From the NCBI GenBank assembly GCA_018389105.1, contig JACATO010000309.1, positions 62,001 to 126,000 on the forward strand: DNA of 64,000 nucleotides. The letters run 5' to 3'. Positions 50,601 to 64,000 of the stretch are shown in pieces. A program made the position numbers and the translations under genes. Below the pieces are notes generated by a model, which searched no databases, was not told the DNA's origin, and saw only the letters and a program-made list of their open reading frames with translations. Position 1 is the first letter of the stretch, and every line of letters starts with the position of its first letter. The DNA comes from Nautilus pompilius. Lineage: Eukaryota > Mollusca > Cephalopoda > Nautilida > Nautilidae.

Positions 50601-52003
50601 TTTACAAAAAATTGCTATTTGTATGGTAAAGAAATGAATAAAAACTGGAAGGTCTACATTTGATGTTGTATATCAAATAATGTTTGCCTAAACCCAGGTC
50701 AATTAGTATTTATTTCTCTCCCCTCTCTACACTCACATCAACTTTGGGATACTGTACAGTGTACATTCTTTTGGATATCACATAAAAAAAGTTTGTTGAT
50801 AAAGTCCAAAATATATTGTTTTTGTGAAAATATGTCCCATTAATGTCACAAATTTATAATAATCATTTGTCAAACAGCTCATTGTATTTCTAAGACACTA
50901 AAAGAAAAAAAAACATGCAACATAATTTTCTGGTATATAATCTATTATCTTAAGGATGATCTCTTTCATACCCGTTTCTGCTGAAATGTGATCTACAGCT
51001 ATCTGAAATGTCTTAGTATTTTCTGATCATTTTAGCTTTTTAGTCCAAGTCACAACCCTAACTTTGATACAGTAACACAATGTCATGAATATATTGTATA
51101 GCCCACCAATGCAGTTGCTTCAAAATTATAAATTCATCAAGTGGCATATCAAATTTTTCTCTGTCAGCAAAGTGCTTCACAATACCATCACAAGTATTTT
51201 CATCATCACTCATAGCAAAAATGTGGGCATTCTACAAAACCAAAATCCTTCTCAAGATGGCAAAGGTTCGTGAAATTGCTTGACGTGCACTGCTGTTCAT
51301 TAACTAAGATGGCCACCACACTTGTTAGAAGCAGTCATTTCTTTAGGACTGTTCCAAAATTTTTGTGATTTTGCAATGAAACAATAGCTGATTAGTACAC
51401 AGAATAAGAAAAAACGTTATCAAGTTATCAATCAAATCAGTATATCATTTTCAAATTCCAATTATTCAAATGGCTACAGATACTGATTTGAAGCAAGATG
51501 GGCACCATGTACAACATGGACAAATGAAAGACATCATCATCTGAGTTTAAGAAGATCAGTGAAATCTCTCTTGATTTCACTCAGAACTAAAGAAATCAGC
51601 ACAAACTACAACTAAATGCAATGCATTCCTCCAAATATTCCTACACATTTCACAAACTTTGAACCTCTTAATATCAGAATCTAGATTAGATGTTTTTCTT
51701 GAAATGAATACATTTTCTAAGGATCAAATGATTAAAAACCAACTGAGAATATTATTTATATAGTACAATTTACTTATGCTCCATAACCTCATCTTTCAGA
51801 GCTTCCAAGACAGCAACATATCAAAGATTGTTTTGTTTTAGCATTTGTAACTGAGAAGAAACTGTTCGCATACAGAATCTCACCTGAAATCTAACCTTCA
51901 AAATGCATCAGGTGTCAATGTCTTATTACAAACAGCGTGTAATTGGCCAGAGAGATTTCGAGATGCCAACAGTACCGAAAATGACCGCCATCGAGGTGGC
52001 TCG

Positions 52004-52288
52004 TTGATTGTAAGAGAAATTAGCTGTTATGGCAAGGCTGGTTTTCATGTGTTTCAGATCAGCCCCATGGCTGGTTTATCGTACATGGTGAAGATCCTTA
52101 GACGTTCACTGAAACAAAACGGTGCAGCTTTTGGAAATAACTTCATTCCCATGGATGATAAAGTCAACCGCAGCCTCATTCTCCAGACCTTAACAAATCA
52201 ACCGCATCTGGAACATTCTTTAGGCTACCGTTGCAAGATGCCCTGTGTGCCCCACAAACCTCACAGGAGCTTGGTGATGCCCTTGTAA
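52004..52288 (+). other. Unidentified open frame, copy 3
   Basis: Counterpart of 3,474-3,884 with very few residue changes up to the GYRCKMPC segment. A one-base difference then shifts the end and moves the stop downstream. Upstream the frame stays open for about 45 codons more but has no ATG. Confidence 0.25.
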
Positions 52289-53962
52289 AGGGAGGAGTAG
52301 GATTATCTGGCCCAGACCACTATTTAGAATCATTAGAAACACAAACATCAACCTTCAATTTGCGATAAAGCTCTCACACGAGACACTGAAGGATTTTGTC
52401 ACTTTGGAGAATCAGGTAAGTTCTTGCTCTCTCTGTAACCAAAGACTGGCATTTTTGAGAGCTGCCCAAACCCACCCAGCATAACATCGTTATTTAACAT
52501 CTTTGGTGTTTTCCATCATTTTTGTCTTCTTAGATTATCATCGTTTACACGAATTTCAACTTTGATTCTTGGTCAACTTGAACAGTAGCTGCTGGTCCAT
52601 CGTGTTCTCCAGGTAGACACCATTCTTAATGATGGTGGAATAAAGTGGTTATCAATGGAATTCCCCTCAATGTATGACAACTGGCTGCCAGCGACTGTTC
52701 GGAGATTTCTCCATCAATATACAAGAGTTTCCTTTGTTCCCATTTTTAACCCTATTTACCATCCTTAGCCTTTGACTTTTCCTGTCGCTTCCTTCTTATT
52801 CCCTCCATTTGTCGCAACTTCCGTTGTCGTCTTTACTCTCTCTGCATCAACAGTTTCCTTGTTTTGGCACTGAAGAGTTTGCTCTTAATCGCCATCACGG
52901 ACAGTTCCAGTTAATTACACCAGAGTTTACTTACCTGGCAACAAATGGCGTTCGCTGACCACGCCATTGTTCCCCTCTCCCAGTTCGCTGGCCGTCCTCC
53001 TCTCTTCCAAGAGAACAAACAGAACATAACAGAAACAGCAGTGGATGAAGTTAATTCTTTATGGAATAAAGCTCAGTCATATTGTTTACAATCGTTTGAG
53101 AGAAAACAGTAACAAGCTTAATTCACAATCAGATTACACCCACCCGGCCAATGGCTGATTTTACCATCCATCTTCTCCGTCACGCGTAGTAATATAACGG
53201 TTTTACAGGCAGTAAACAGGCCTAACAACTACTCGCCATTAATACATATCGTACCGCGACTACAATTTTAGAATCTCAAGACCAGAAAATAAACACGGAA
53301 CAAACGATATCTTCATCAGTAAAATCTTCAATATCTATATACAACAGACTTCACTAATTTATATCAAAAAAACATTCAGTTTTTTCTTGTTTTTTGGTTT
53401 CTTTACCAGAATCCGTTTTCTACCGACGAAAAGAACCAGCCTCCGGAAATCACAGGGATACTGAGTATTTAGGGGGCACAAACCCCGCAAACATCGCTTC
53501 ATCTACCCGTATTTCAGAGAATTATACCGAATTCCTTAATTGTTTGTTTTTGTGTCAACGTTGTTTCTTTTCCATTGTAAACTAATTCGCAACTACACAA
53601 ATTAAACTACCAAGGGAAATAACTCTACGTATTTTAAACTGAGACCTGAGAATATTTTATCAGCATCAATATAAATAAATGACAAATAATAACAGAACAT
53701 CACAGATTATTTTTGTACATTTTTCGCCAATACACTTCGTGAATTCTAGTGGAAACAAAGAATTCTGCCTGTTGGGTTCTGAGAATCAGTGACAAATAGC
53801 AGTTTTATAAAAGTGGTTTCGTTTCTTCCAGGAATCATTTCAGGAAAATGTCCCGAATTTAGAAGGACGAAAATTATTGGAGAGGCCGCCGTCATTCGTA
53901 GGCACAGGATTCAGTTTTCTATTTGATCCAATATTTTTGGGATCTTTTTAAATTATGCTGAA

Positions 53963-53987
53963 TTATTATTATTATTATTATTATTAA
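53963..53987. repeat. (ATT)n microsatellite, intermediate allele
   Basis: About eight units, at the position matching 5,566 and 17,620 in the other segment A copies. Confidence 0.9.
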
Positions 53988-56472
53988 ATATTTTATATAA
54001 AAATGAGAAACGTGAAAAAAAGAGAAGAACTGAACTACTTAAAATCAACACAGAACTGATTCCTGTTTTATATTCGTAGAGGTTAAATAGTTAATTTTAC
54101 AGAATCTGGAGCCATCAATCTTAGGGTTCCTGAGACCTGCAATACCATTCATCGGTATTCTTCTGCAACTGAAAGTCAGATATGAGTTTGGAAGTGAAGA
54201 AGAGCATTGAGGAAACAACAAAAAGATGCCCATTTTAAAATGAATTTACCACTGACGGCTTGAAAACCTGTTGAGGTCTATTTTGATTCCAATGTGATGG
54301 ATGGCACTGACACGGAGATCACTTCTGACTGAAGATGCCTCTAATGACGTGAAATTTGATGGAAAGTCAGCAATGAGAACCGAGAAGAAAAGATCACAGA
54401 TCAGTGATTGCCTCTGGATGGGTATCAACAGCAGATTCAATTTTAATGGATCAGTGGCTTTCTACCCCAATCGTTTTATTATCTTGCTCTAAACTGCTAA
54501 AGAATTATTTTCAGCCAGAGTGACCTAAAACTACAAATGTACAGCACCATAAACAATCATCTTTTTGGCAACATTTCTTTAGGCAGTATTTTTATGAAAC
54601 AGTTTAATTTAATTCATAGAATACTATATTTGTCACACAAGTAGAGAGATTCAGATGTGCTATTTCTACTGGATTTAAGATGAAAACAACAGGGCTGTAG
54701 AATCATTCACAAATTAATATTGTTTGACTTCACAACAGTACAAAAACCTGAGGATGAGGATTGTGAATCATTGTTGAAACATTAGTTCATTATTAGTTTA
54801 ATTATTTCTAATATGACAGGAAACTAACCCTTGACCTTCAGGTGGTATCCATATTCAAAATCAAAACATTTGATTTAAACCTGAACTGTTTGGTTCTTTG
54901 CAGTCATGTCCTTTTGTCATTTTTAGTGTCAGAATAATACTCCGGCTCATCTGCACTTCAACATAAATCACAGTACAACAGGACAGGATAAAAGACAATG
55001 CATAATAATAAGCCTCATTTCCCTAACAGTTAATGCTCCCTTCACATAAAACACAGCTGGTATTATTGAGTTACACACTTGATAGCCAAGCTGCCATGTT
55101 GAATCATAGCTATTATATATATTGAACATCACACTTTTTGTTGTGATACTGGTAAATTCCAGTTTTGAGTTCAATGATTATACAACAACAATAAACTTGT
55201 TGTTACTTCAATAAAGTTATCTTACACCTATTCTTCATACATCTATAGGTCTTCACAATTCCAATATGTCTGGCTTACGAAAGCTATACCAGTTATGGAT
55301 TCAGCTGGTAGTAGTAGTTTAAAACTCCACAGTGAACAGTTTCTATCCCCTCATCATCAACATGTGGCAGAGGAGTTTGATGCAAAGAAAGCCACTGTAT
55401 TATCAAAGATCGGAGAGAGAGCTGGAATTTTCTCATTTTCTCATTGTTACTGAAAACAATTCTTCTGTTGCTATTTATTTTTTGAATCACATTTCTTTTC
55501 ATATCTTCAAACTGGACCACTTGTGAATACTGGAATATTCTGACCACATGTACTGGTGAATAATTTTGGTTACAGAACAGAGCTGATCAATGCAAAGACA
55601 GAAACTTTAGATTATATTTTGTCTTTTGATGGATAGTTACAGCAGTGAACTTCAACAAATAAAAACAGCTGTCAGCAAAAATGAGATAAACACCTGCTAA
55701 TTAAAAGATGGGAATGGACCAATGATGGATAATAGCACAAGATCCAGCTAGAAATGGTCTGAAGTGGCCAATGTGTTTGGCTGATTTATTCATGTGATGG
55801 TCATGGATAATTAGTAGAAAATAAAAAAAAACAATGTTGAGACTGATTTATACATATTTCTGATGTTTAAGTATCTTAGATGGAGCAAAACTATCTTTTA
55901 CATTTGGTTTTTCTTCTTCTTCAGTCTCTCAGGCCATGGCTGTCAGTTTCTGCAGCATCAGGCCTCATGGGCAACGGTCGCTCTCCTAACTGATCCAACT
56001 TCCTTTTTCAGTTTCATGAAAAAGAAAAGGAACAAATCTTTCATCAGCATCATTAACAAATTGCTGCATTCCTGTGAAGAACCATGAGTGTTCACACTAC
56101 CACAACTGACCAACAGGGTTTGATGACCCTCCACAATGTGGCTTTTCCTCATTCATCTACATACCCATCTTTTGCCTGCTGCTCCTTGGTACAGTAGCTG
56201 ATCTGAATACCAGGCTAAGCTTCTGGCCCCAAAATTACTGAAAGGAAATCCAGCTGATTTATGCTCCTATACAACAATCCTGCGACTGGAAGGATGGATG
56301 TGTACATGTACTACTAGCCAGCGGCTGATGTTTTCCTGAACAGTCATGATTTGGACAAAGGTTTTTTTGTAAATTAATTAATCATATTTAAACCAGACTC
56401 CAAATGGTGCATTGATTGAGCAAGTTCCCTACTAGTACCCAAGACAAAAATAGATAAGGCTGGTAACAGTAA

Positions 56473-57470
56473 TCCCACCCACAATGCTTGACTCAACAGA
56501 CGTTTTGAACAAAGTTGCCACCATTGGCACAACATTTTGATTGGTACATTTGAATAATTTCCTATGCAAATCAGCTGTCACCACTTTTCGAAATTAAGTG
56601 AAAAACAGCAATTTGCATTCACAAGTGCTTTTGTAATTTTTTTTTACATTCATCATCATGAATAAATATAAAGGCAAGAATCTTTCAATGTCCTCTTGCT
56701 GATCGACTAACTTACATTACTGTTTGTAATTAACTTGAACAATGAGTACTACAAACACTGCTTCAGTGGTACAGTTTTAGGCAGAATGTAAGGAAAGTTG
56801 TAGCATAGCATCTGAATTTAGTGTAATTTGACTTTGAAAAACATAATACAGTTCTGAAAATAATTTGTCTATAGATTGGTCAGATAGATTTCACTGTACA
56901 CTTTTCAATGGATTACACAAAAAAGGTTCAAAACATCGCAAGAGGTATTTGAATAAACCTTAAATCCATCAATTATGAAGCAAATCTCTGTGAAATTGAA
57001 GAATATTGTGATAGCTCTTTGTAAAAATCCCTTCATTTTGTATCAAGTCATCGGACAAAATTAAGATCCAAACCCTATACTTTCACATTTATACCACCAT
57101 TTTCTGTTGTAAAGGCCATAAATTTGCTACTTTATATGGTCTGGAGAATATTACGAGGAGGAACCAAGCCGCAGGATGTAATCTGACTACTATTGTGCTG
57201 CATATGAGATGTTACATTTACAGATTTTCTTGAGGAGTGTAAAATCAGATACAAGTGATACAGTTTGATGGGAACTTATTACTAATGTGTTAGTATGTGC
57301 AGTAATACAGTATGATGTGTACTAAACAGGTCTAGTGTGTTAGTAGATGCATAGCTGGAATGTGTGTTACTTGAAAAAAGACTAAAGCAGTTAGTACCAA
57401 GGAAAGCATGACCAGGTGACATGTTACCATAGAAACAGCTTTTTGCATTACAACTTAACTACAGTAAATT
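56473..57470. mobile_element. About 1-kb insertion specific to the right arm
   Basis: The flanks on both sides match left-arm sequence near 15,125 without a break, but the intervening 1 kb has no left-arm counterpart. No coding frame, terminal repeat or target duplication could be made out, so an insertion here and a deletion in the left arm are both possible. Confidence 0.4.
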
Positions 57471-60400
57471 TATTTAATGAATCAAATGTATAGGAAGAAA
57501 AGGATAGAATTTAACTTAAAACAGCACAATGTACATTTCTAGCGAACTTATTGAAATACAAGTGAATTAAGAAAATGAGTGAAGACAACATACAACATGA
57601 AAACAATGGAAGTATTGCCACTCCCAGCCTGTACAGACAATGCTGGTCCGAAGGTACTTGATTCTCCTGTGAAGTTTTCGCTCAAGAAATATCATTAAGC
57701 ATTTCATATTTACCCGAGATGTAAATATGCAGAATGTTGTAAGACCAGTTTGACATAATTTGTTGACCGACCATTTTAAAGGCTACTTAGACTCAGTTTA
57801 GCACAAACTGATCTACTTGACAAAAGGAAGCAGCTAAAAACCTAAGTAATGGATGTGTTTGCCATGGACAAGAACCTGCAATCACTACCATAAAAATTCA
57901 AAATGAAGGTTCATTACAGTGTGATAGAAAAAACACAAGAAACACCTGAATTGCACCATTCATACATGTAGTCATTAATAATGTGGATAGTTTGGTACAG
58001 TATTCAGCTACAGCCCTGTACATACAGTCCCAGCCAGATAAGGTTATTTTGTATTAACCTCTTCTATGGTCCTTCAACTCTGTCAACACAAGGCTGGAGG
58101 TATGCAGCTTTTCTACTGATTGAAGGGCTGCTGGTACTCAGTTTAACAACAACTTATCAAGGAGCAGCAATAAGTAACCATACCTAGGCACAGACCAGAT
58201 GTAGCCACCAATTTAGCTGCTCTTCCTGGCTTAGCAGTATTATCAGGTTATTCTAACAGAGACTGTTTAGTTCATGAAAGACCTGACTTGGACGGCAATG
58301 ATACACATTTCATTACATAGTAGGCATGATACAACAGTTCTCTCTGGGCTTGTTGGTCTTGAAGGCATTGTGACAGGTTAAAGTAACAATCCTCCTGCTA
58401 GACTGTGCGGAATTGTTTGTGTCCGGTATTCTACACCCGTTAACACCATGATAGCACAGAGGGAGATTGGTGCCTGATAGCGCTCATGTAAACTGTACTC
58501 TGGTTAAATGGAACCAGTTTCCCTTCTCTGAAGGAAGTAAATTCAGCCTTCATTTTGCTGATGGCTGTTTATGTTTGTTGAATCCAAACCAATGGAATGC
58601 AGACTGTGATATGATAGAGAAAGCATTTTAAAGGTGGCATCCTTCTAGTATGGCGCTCTACTTTACATGACTATAAAAGCAATCTGATTCTTTTTGTATA
58701 AAGGTCATGAGACTAGGAAAAATGAGAAGTGAGTATTCACTGATATCATGACATCACTAAATGCATTAAACCATTCCAGACATCACACAAAATAAACAAT
58801 GTAAAGTCAAAGTTTATGATCAATTTTGATTTGCATGCAAATGTTTCATCTTTAATACGTTAGTAAATCCATGTCACAATACTTCTGCATTGTTGATCAG
58901 TTTATCTAGGAAGCTGCTGAGATATCCTCAAAGGTGAATTAATAATTACTGAATAAGAGAGCACCAAAATATTTCAGTTTTCAACATCTGAGTGCATCAT
59001 ATAAAATCAAAGAGAAAATGAAACCATGAAATTTTATTTAAAATGCTGCCAATATGTGACTTAAACCTTTTCATTCTACAAATAATTGATAATGCAAAGT
59101 AATCCTTATTTATGGATAAGGTTATCTGCTCTTATGTGGGGGGTGAGAATCAGTGATCTTTTCATGCTGAATCCTGCGTCTTTTCTTAATATAACATTTA
59201 ATAAAAGAAAAAGTTGGAGCATTTTGTGTATTGTATAGTGTTAAAATCCATTACATCATCAGCTGTGACGATGTCTAGATTTCCTCATGAAATATCAATG
59301 TATTCTTTTGATCGCTGCTCTTCGTTGGTCCCAGTTGTTTTGCCTTCAATCGGCCATCAGGATACTCGCAATAGGATTCCTATCTGGGCTCTGCTAGGTT
59401 CAGGGATGCAAATGCATTCCACCACAAGCCTTACCAAGTTAAAGGTGTTCCGTATGTACAGCATGCTACTCCATTTTCCTGCATGATATGACAAATGCAG
59501 TTGAGAATTCCTTAATTAATCATGATGGACATGCAACTGGCAGACATCCATCAATTGCTCCAAATCTGCTGTGTTTAACAGCAGGTTGAAGATGAAAACT
59601 GGCTCTACCAATGTGCATCAGGTCAATAGAAATGGTAAATGTTTCTCATCTTTGAAGACTACAGATGCCATTTTGCAAGTAATCAACAAATGTATGCCAA
59701 CTAAAGTGATGAACTATATTCAAATTTGTTGCCAAATGGCTTCTATCAATAAACTCACCCAAGTATAACAAAGTTTATGCAAGCCAATGCTCAGGTGTCA
59801 GTATAGTGACATTCTCAGCTGATATAGCAGCAGAGATTGTTGCATGTCACTGACAGTGGCTACACATTCAGGATGTTGGTGTACAATGTTACCCCGAAAT
59901 AGAAAAATTATTTGATGAACAGTGAAAGATGGCAGTAATACTGCATATAAACCGAATTTTGACAGGCATTTATCTGACTTTGAGTAAATGTGGAAATACT
60001 TTTTGCTGCCACATTCCTCTGGAAACACATTATTTTCTGAAAATAAATGAATGCCTACTCGGTAGCCCATTTCAAAGTGATGATGATGATAAAATCTATA
60101 ATTCAAAGACAAATTCAGTTTTCTGTGTGTTGCTCAAATTATTATGACTACAACCTGTACAATATCTCAAGCCAACTTTAGTAACACGCTACTTCAACTA
60201 TAGTAGTAATATAATTACACAGACAATAATAACGTTTTTTCTTGATAGTCAGAGATTATTTACTATAAAGTCATCATATAATCCTATTTATTCATAGAAA
60301 TTTGTTTAAAAATTTTATTTGTATATCACATGAAATCTTAATAACTTTGTAATTTATAAATTTAATGCGTATTTCAAACCTTACTCGAGCGTAAATTCAG

Positions 60401-62011
60401 TGAAGCTGACTGCACCTATAGATAAAGTCCTGTGCTCAGTGAGAGACCTTTATTTTAGGAAAATTCTTTAAAATGGGTGTAAGAAACCCAGAATTCAGCA
60501 TCATGTTACTATGCACTGCTAGATAAGAAGGCAAGAAACAGTGAACACACATATAGAGCCAGCCATCTATCAAATACTGTTACATACCCATTTTTCTAAG
60601 AATCAGGGTAGATTTTTGATAAAACCTCTGCAAATAATAAAAATTATTTAGTATTTGTCTCTAGATTGGTGCTGCTGCATAAAGGCCAGATAAATGTGCT
60701 AGGCCACAACACACCTTATACTTGGAAAAGAAAAAGAACTGTTTCAATATTATTCAAGAGGAAGCTGCCAGTTCTTTCTCATTTCATCCCCTTAACAAAG
60801 AACCAACCACTCAAATATGGTGAGAAGTGTATCAGCGTGTGACAAATTTCTCCTCTCTGGTAATTAATTTAAAAATCAGATGAAAAAGGTAAACAGTTTC
60901 TATGTTAAGAAAGAGCGCCATATAGACTGACTAAATTTTTACACTTAAATAACCAAATCAAACCATAAGAAAACAATTTGTAAAATACGAAGCTATAAAA
61001 AACTAGAATATTTTAAATATTCTTTGGAGGTAACTGGAAATTAATTGTTATAAAATGTTCTATTAGGTTTAGTGGTTAATCCGGATTAAGGAGTTCCGTT
61101 TATTATATCATTATGCTTCGTGACAAATTTGTAAATAGTATTTGCTAGTCAAAAGCTGAGAGGAATCTAAAAAGTGAAACAAAATATTTGTTGACCCTAA
61201 ATGAAGGATTTCTTGTTGTTTGTGTTAATTTTGTCAACTGGAAGACGATATAATGGAATTTTAAGTAATTAAAATAGATGTTTTTTGGAGTGAAATCAAG
61301 ACATTGGTCTGGTGTTGGGTTGAATGTCTCACTAGTAAACTCTATTCAATCTTAACTTTTTTACACTTTCTTTAATTAGTTTTTAAACAAATTATTACTA
61401 TCTTTCCATTCCATTTTGAAATGTAGACTTGACTGATGGTCACAGACTTCTATTGGAATTATATCAAAAAGTTATTTAAAAATACATTTAATGTAAATAA
61501 GTAAAACAGAGGTAAAATCATTCATCAGATTTCAATGTGTGTATATACACTGACAGATAAAAATCAAACAAACTAAATGTTGTGAAAAGAAGGAAAATGT
61601 AACTTCACTTACTTCTTTTTTTACAACTGGTTATGACAAAATACAAGTCAACTCCGCCCAACAGTAGAGCACCAACCAGAACAATGGCACCAGCTGGAAA
61701 CAAATGAAAAGAAACATTAAAAATAAATGTCGATGATGTATAAATATTCTCTTAGAATATAAAAACAGAACCACCATCCATTCTTTGATATAATTATATT
61801 AAATACAATTGTTAATATTGTAATGCAATCTAACTAATAAAAGATTCACTGAGGAATTCTTATTTCCAAAGTAAACATAAATATCATCAAAACTGTATGT
61901 CAAATAGTGAGCATCCAGCCTCTCTGCCTCCTACAGCCACAGGGTAGACCAAGTCTGTGGTGCATCACTGACTGGACTGGAGACAGACAGTCATCATCAT
62001 CCCTTTAAACT

Positions 62012-62131
62012 GTCAGTGGCAGAGGCAGGATAACTTTCTTGCAATTTTCTGAGAAAAATAATGAAATATTAGTACTGAAAATAATAAATAGTAGTATCAT
62101 TTGATTTCCAAACATTAATCATAACAGCACT

Positions 62132-62163
<32 letters not shown>

Positions 62164-63665
62164 TCCCTACATCACAGCATGTATGTAGAGTCAGTACCAG
62201 AAACAATTATGGAAATAGAAAAAAAAAATACAAACTATAGACGTAAAATGTAAATGACATGTGACAGAATCTTATCTCATCTACAAACATGAAATCCTCC
62301 AAAGTACAGCCATGTCTTGATACTGTGCAGTGTGACTCCACACCTGCAAAATGATTATTAAAGTATAAGCAGGGACATCAATGCAGTGTGATGAATGTGA
62401 GGTGATAGCATGGCTTCTGGGAAGGAATCAACATGAGGCAAGCATGTAATGGCATGCACTTCCTTAGTTCTTCCTTAAAAGGAATCAAAATACACCTTTT
62501 GTCTTCGCATCATGACTGATGCATTATCTGAGCCAAAAAAAAACAATTTTCCCAATGGTATATTATTTTTAATCTATTTATCATCAATGATATTGAAAAT
62601 ATTTTCTTCGGTTGAGCTATCATCTCCACGCCAGAAAGCATACACCACTGGATATCAATGGAAACCTCCATCACTGTTGCTCCCATCAGTACTTAAATAG
62701 AATGGACGTACCTTTTGTTTATCTTCTAAACACCATGCACCGATGCCACTTTAGAGTCTGGAAACATTTTCTTGAAAAAAGGTTTGACATGCTCGGATGG
62801 TGAAAGAGGCTGGTTGTTTCATCAAAAAACGAATGAATAAAACCTCTGAATTTGTAACTAAATCCTGATTGTCAGTTTTTTTTGCTGCAAGAAATGATGA
62901 AATATTTTAACTTGTAGATGTTTCTTTTGCATGTCCACATGGTTTTTTGTATACAAATGTTTCCAACAGTCATCTTTGCCGCTTTGAGCAAAATGCACTT
63001 TGCACAGCATACAAAACGCATGGTTAACTCCAAGATGTGATTACTTCATGAACCACCACTCATTGCTGTACTATTTTATACCTCTGCAGAATACAAGGTT
63101 TTTTGTTGATAATTTGGACTACATTACATGTTTCACCATTTTGAAGGTGAAATGCATCATGGGATATGTTATTCATTTACATTATTTTTTATGTAAAATC
63201 ATTACACCTAATACCAGAGGTATTCTAGGAACAAGGAGTAATGGTTATGTGAGCTCCACTCAGTGGTTCTTTGTTAATTTACTAGCTTTTGACAATATAA
63301 AGTCTTAAAGCATTTAAGGATTTTAAATAGTAATGAGGGAAACAGTTGTTGGCAGTGTTAGGGCAAAATTGTACCTTGTGATATGTCATATGACACTAAA
63401 AATGATGAATGATGTAATGTTTTAAAAAATAATATTATTTAATAAGGCCATCTTAATAGTGGAATATGGTCTTATAAATTGTAAATATAGCTGAGTTTTG
63501 ATTGAACATTCCTACTGTTATGGAGGTATGATATAAACGATCTCCAGTCAACCATGACATAAGGGATCATAATCAAAATGAAAAATAGGAGGTCTTGTTA
63601 CATCATATTGATGAAGCACTGCATTTTAAAAGGAGAAATTCCTAAATGCACACATTTTCCCCTCT
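62012..63665. other. Right-arm-specific intron 1 sequence
   Basis: It replaces the hAT block of the left arm between the same flanks. Three short frames (62,512-62,700, 62,612-62,803 and 63,000-63,308, + strand) are not recognised. No terminal repeats were identified. It may be original intron lost from the left arm or a separate insertion. Confidence 0.45.
62131..62162. repeat. (AAT)n microsatellite
   Basis: About ten uninterrupted units inside the right-arm-specific intron block. Confidence 0.95.
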
Positions 63666-64000
63666 AAGTAGTCTATGCAGTAATATAATATATACCCATA
63701 ATAAAAGCAGAAAAATTCCAGTTCTACTTGTTGCATACCTGTTAATGCAACAGGATAAATGTCAGTCCTGACACTCCAATGATAAACATGGCCAGAAACA
63801 TACAGTGGAAAACAAAGACTTAAAAAAGAGAAAAGAGATACATTTATGTATTCCATTAAAGAATAAACAATAATGCAATAAGACAAAATATAATATTCTT
63901 TGCTTGAATGCAAGGTTGGCCTTTTAACCATTGTAGTTTATCTTCCTTAATCCATTACAGATTTTAAATATACTGAAGCACATTAAACTAAGCCCATGCA

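Larger units (their letters stand above)
47605..54728 (+). repeat. Segmental duplication, segment A copy 3 (right arm)
   Basis: Matches copy 1 directly and copy 2 in inverse. Like copy 2 it contains the roughly 575-base stretch (49,640-50,212) and runs on into segment B. No recognised gene. The 87-codon frame at 50,241-50,504 is AT-rich and interrupted in copy 1. Confidence 0.93.
59798..63818 (-). pseudogene. Decayed right-arm copy of the membrane-protein gene
   Basis: Exon 1 (63,818-63,739) has a two-base insertion after its first codons, and the restored frame then meets TAA before the donor. Exon 2 (61,693-61,613) is intact, identical to the left copy except for its first base, with the same borders and the hydrophobic segment. 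Exon 3 (60,627-60,588) keeps its length and splice signals but has an in-frame TAG (C to T). The exon-4 region (60,112-59,798) reads as one open frame of about 100 codons starting with the tyrosine/four-histidine motif. Two independent lesions make it unlikely to yield the same protein as the left copy, but transcription, or use of only exon 2 onward, is not excluded. Confidence 0.75.
54729..64000 (-). repeat. Right arm of inverted duplication, segment B
   Basis: The reverse complement matches left-arm B in order, from about 16,893 (at 54,729) to about 7,166 (at 64,000), where the window ends with the match still running. It carries two copy-specific blocks (56,473-57,470 and 62,012-63,665) and lacks both hAT elements of the left arm. 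Confidence 0.93.

Noticed and set aside
62512-63308. Possible transposase pieces in the right-arm intron block
   Set aside because: No conserved motif could be matched with confidence to any transposase family.

Overview
The window is AT-rich animal nuclear DNA: spliced exons with GT/AG borders, long introns and intergenic stretches, many decayed transposons and simple repeats, and no bacterial-style gene packing. The mix of transposons (ZBED5-like and GTF2IRD2-like hAT, pogo/Tigger, mariner, a Jockey-type LINE, a tRNA-derived SINE) and the small immunoglobulin-like exons suggest an invertebrate, perhaps a mollusc. The sequence alone does not fix the species.

The main architecture is a very large, imperfect inverted duplication. 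A left arm (about 7.17-23.96 kb) reappears as its reverse complement in a right arm (about 47.6 kb to the window end), with a unique spacer of about 24 kb between them. The outer part of each arm (segment B) carries the 3' part of a membrane-protein gene; the inner part (segment A) is 3' flank with no recognised gene. A third copy of segment A lies at 1-6.33 kb, in the same orientation as the right-arm copy. The left gene copy (+ strand, 7.34-12.67 kb) has four apparently intact exons, two of them strongly hydrophobic. The right copy (- strand, 63.8-59.8 kb) has an intact second exon, but its first and third exons are broken.

The spacer holds, from left to right: a decayed pogo/Tigger element with intact ends and a TA target duplication (26.0-28.2 kb); a decayed GTF2IRD2-like hAT with a Jockey-type LINE apparently nested in it (28.6-33.3 kb); a tRNA-type SINE (33.5-33.8 kb); and a minus-strand gene for a secreted or membrane immunoglobulin-like protein (45.7-34.2 kb, five exons seen, 3' end not found). 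The large third intron of that gene contains a broken copy of an uncharacterised mobile-type gene and a fold-back repeat. A mariner remnant lies just upstream of it (46.1-46.6 kb).

Taken together, the window looks like part of an Ig-like receptor locus reshaped by inverted segmental duplication and repeated transposon insertion. Every transposase seen carries frameshifts or stops, so none appears active. The only genes that look functional are the Ig-like gene and, less surely, the left-arm transmembrane gene. No operon, CRISPR array, rRNA or tRNA gene was seen.
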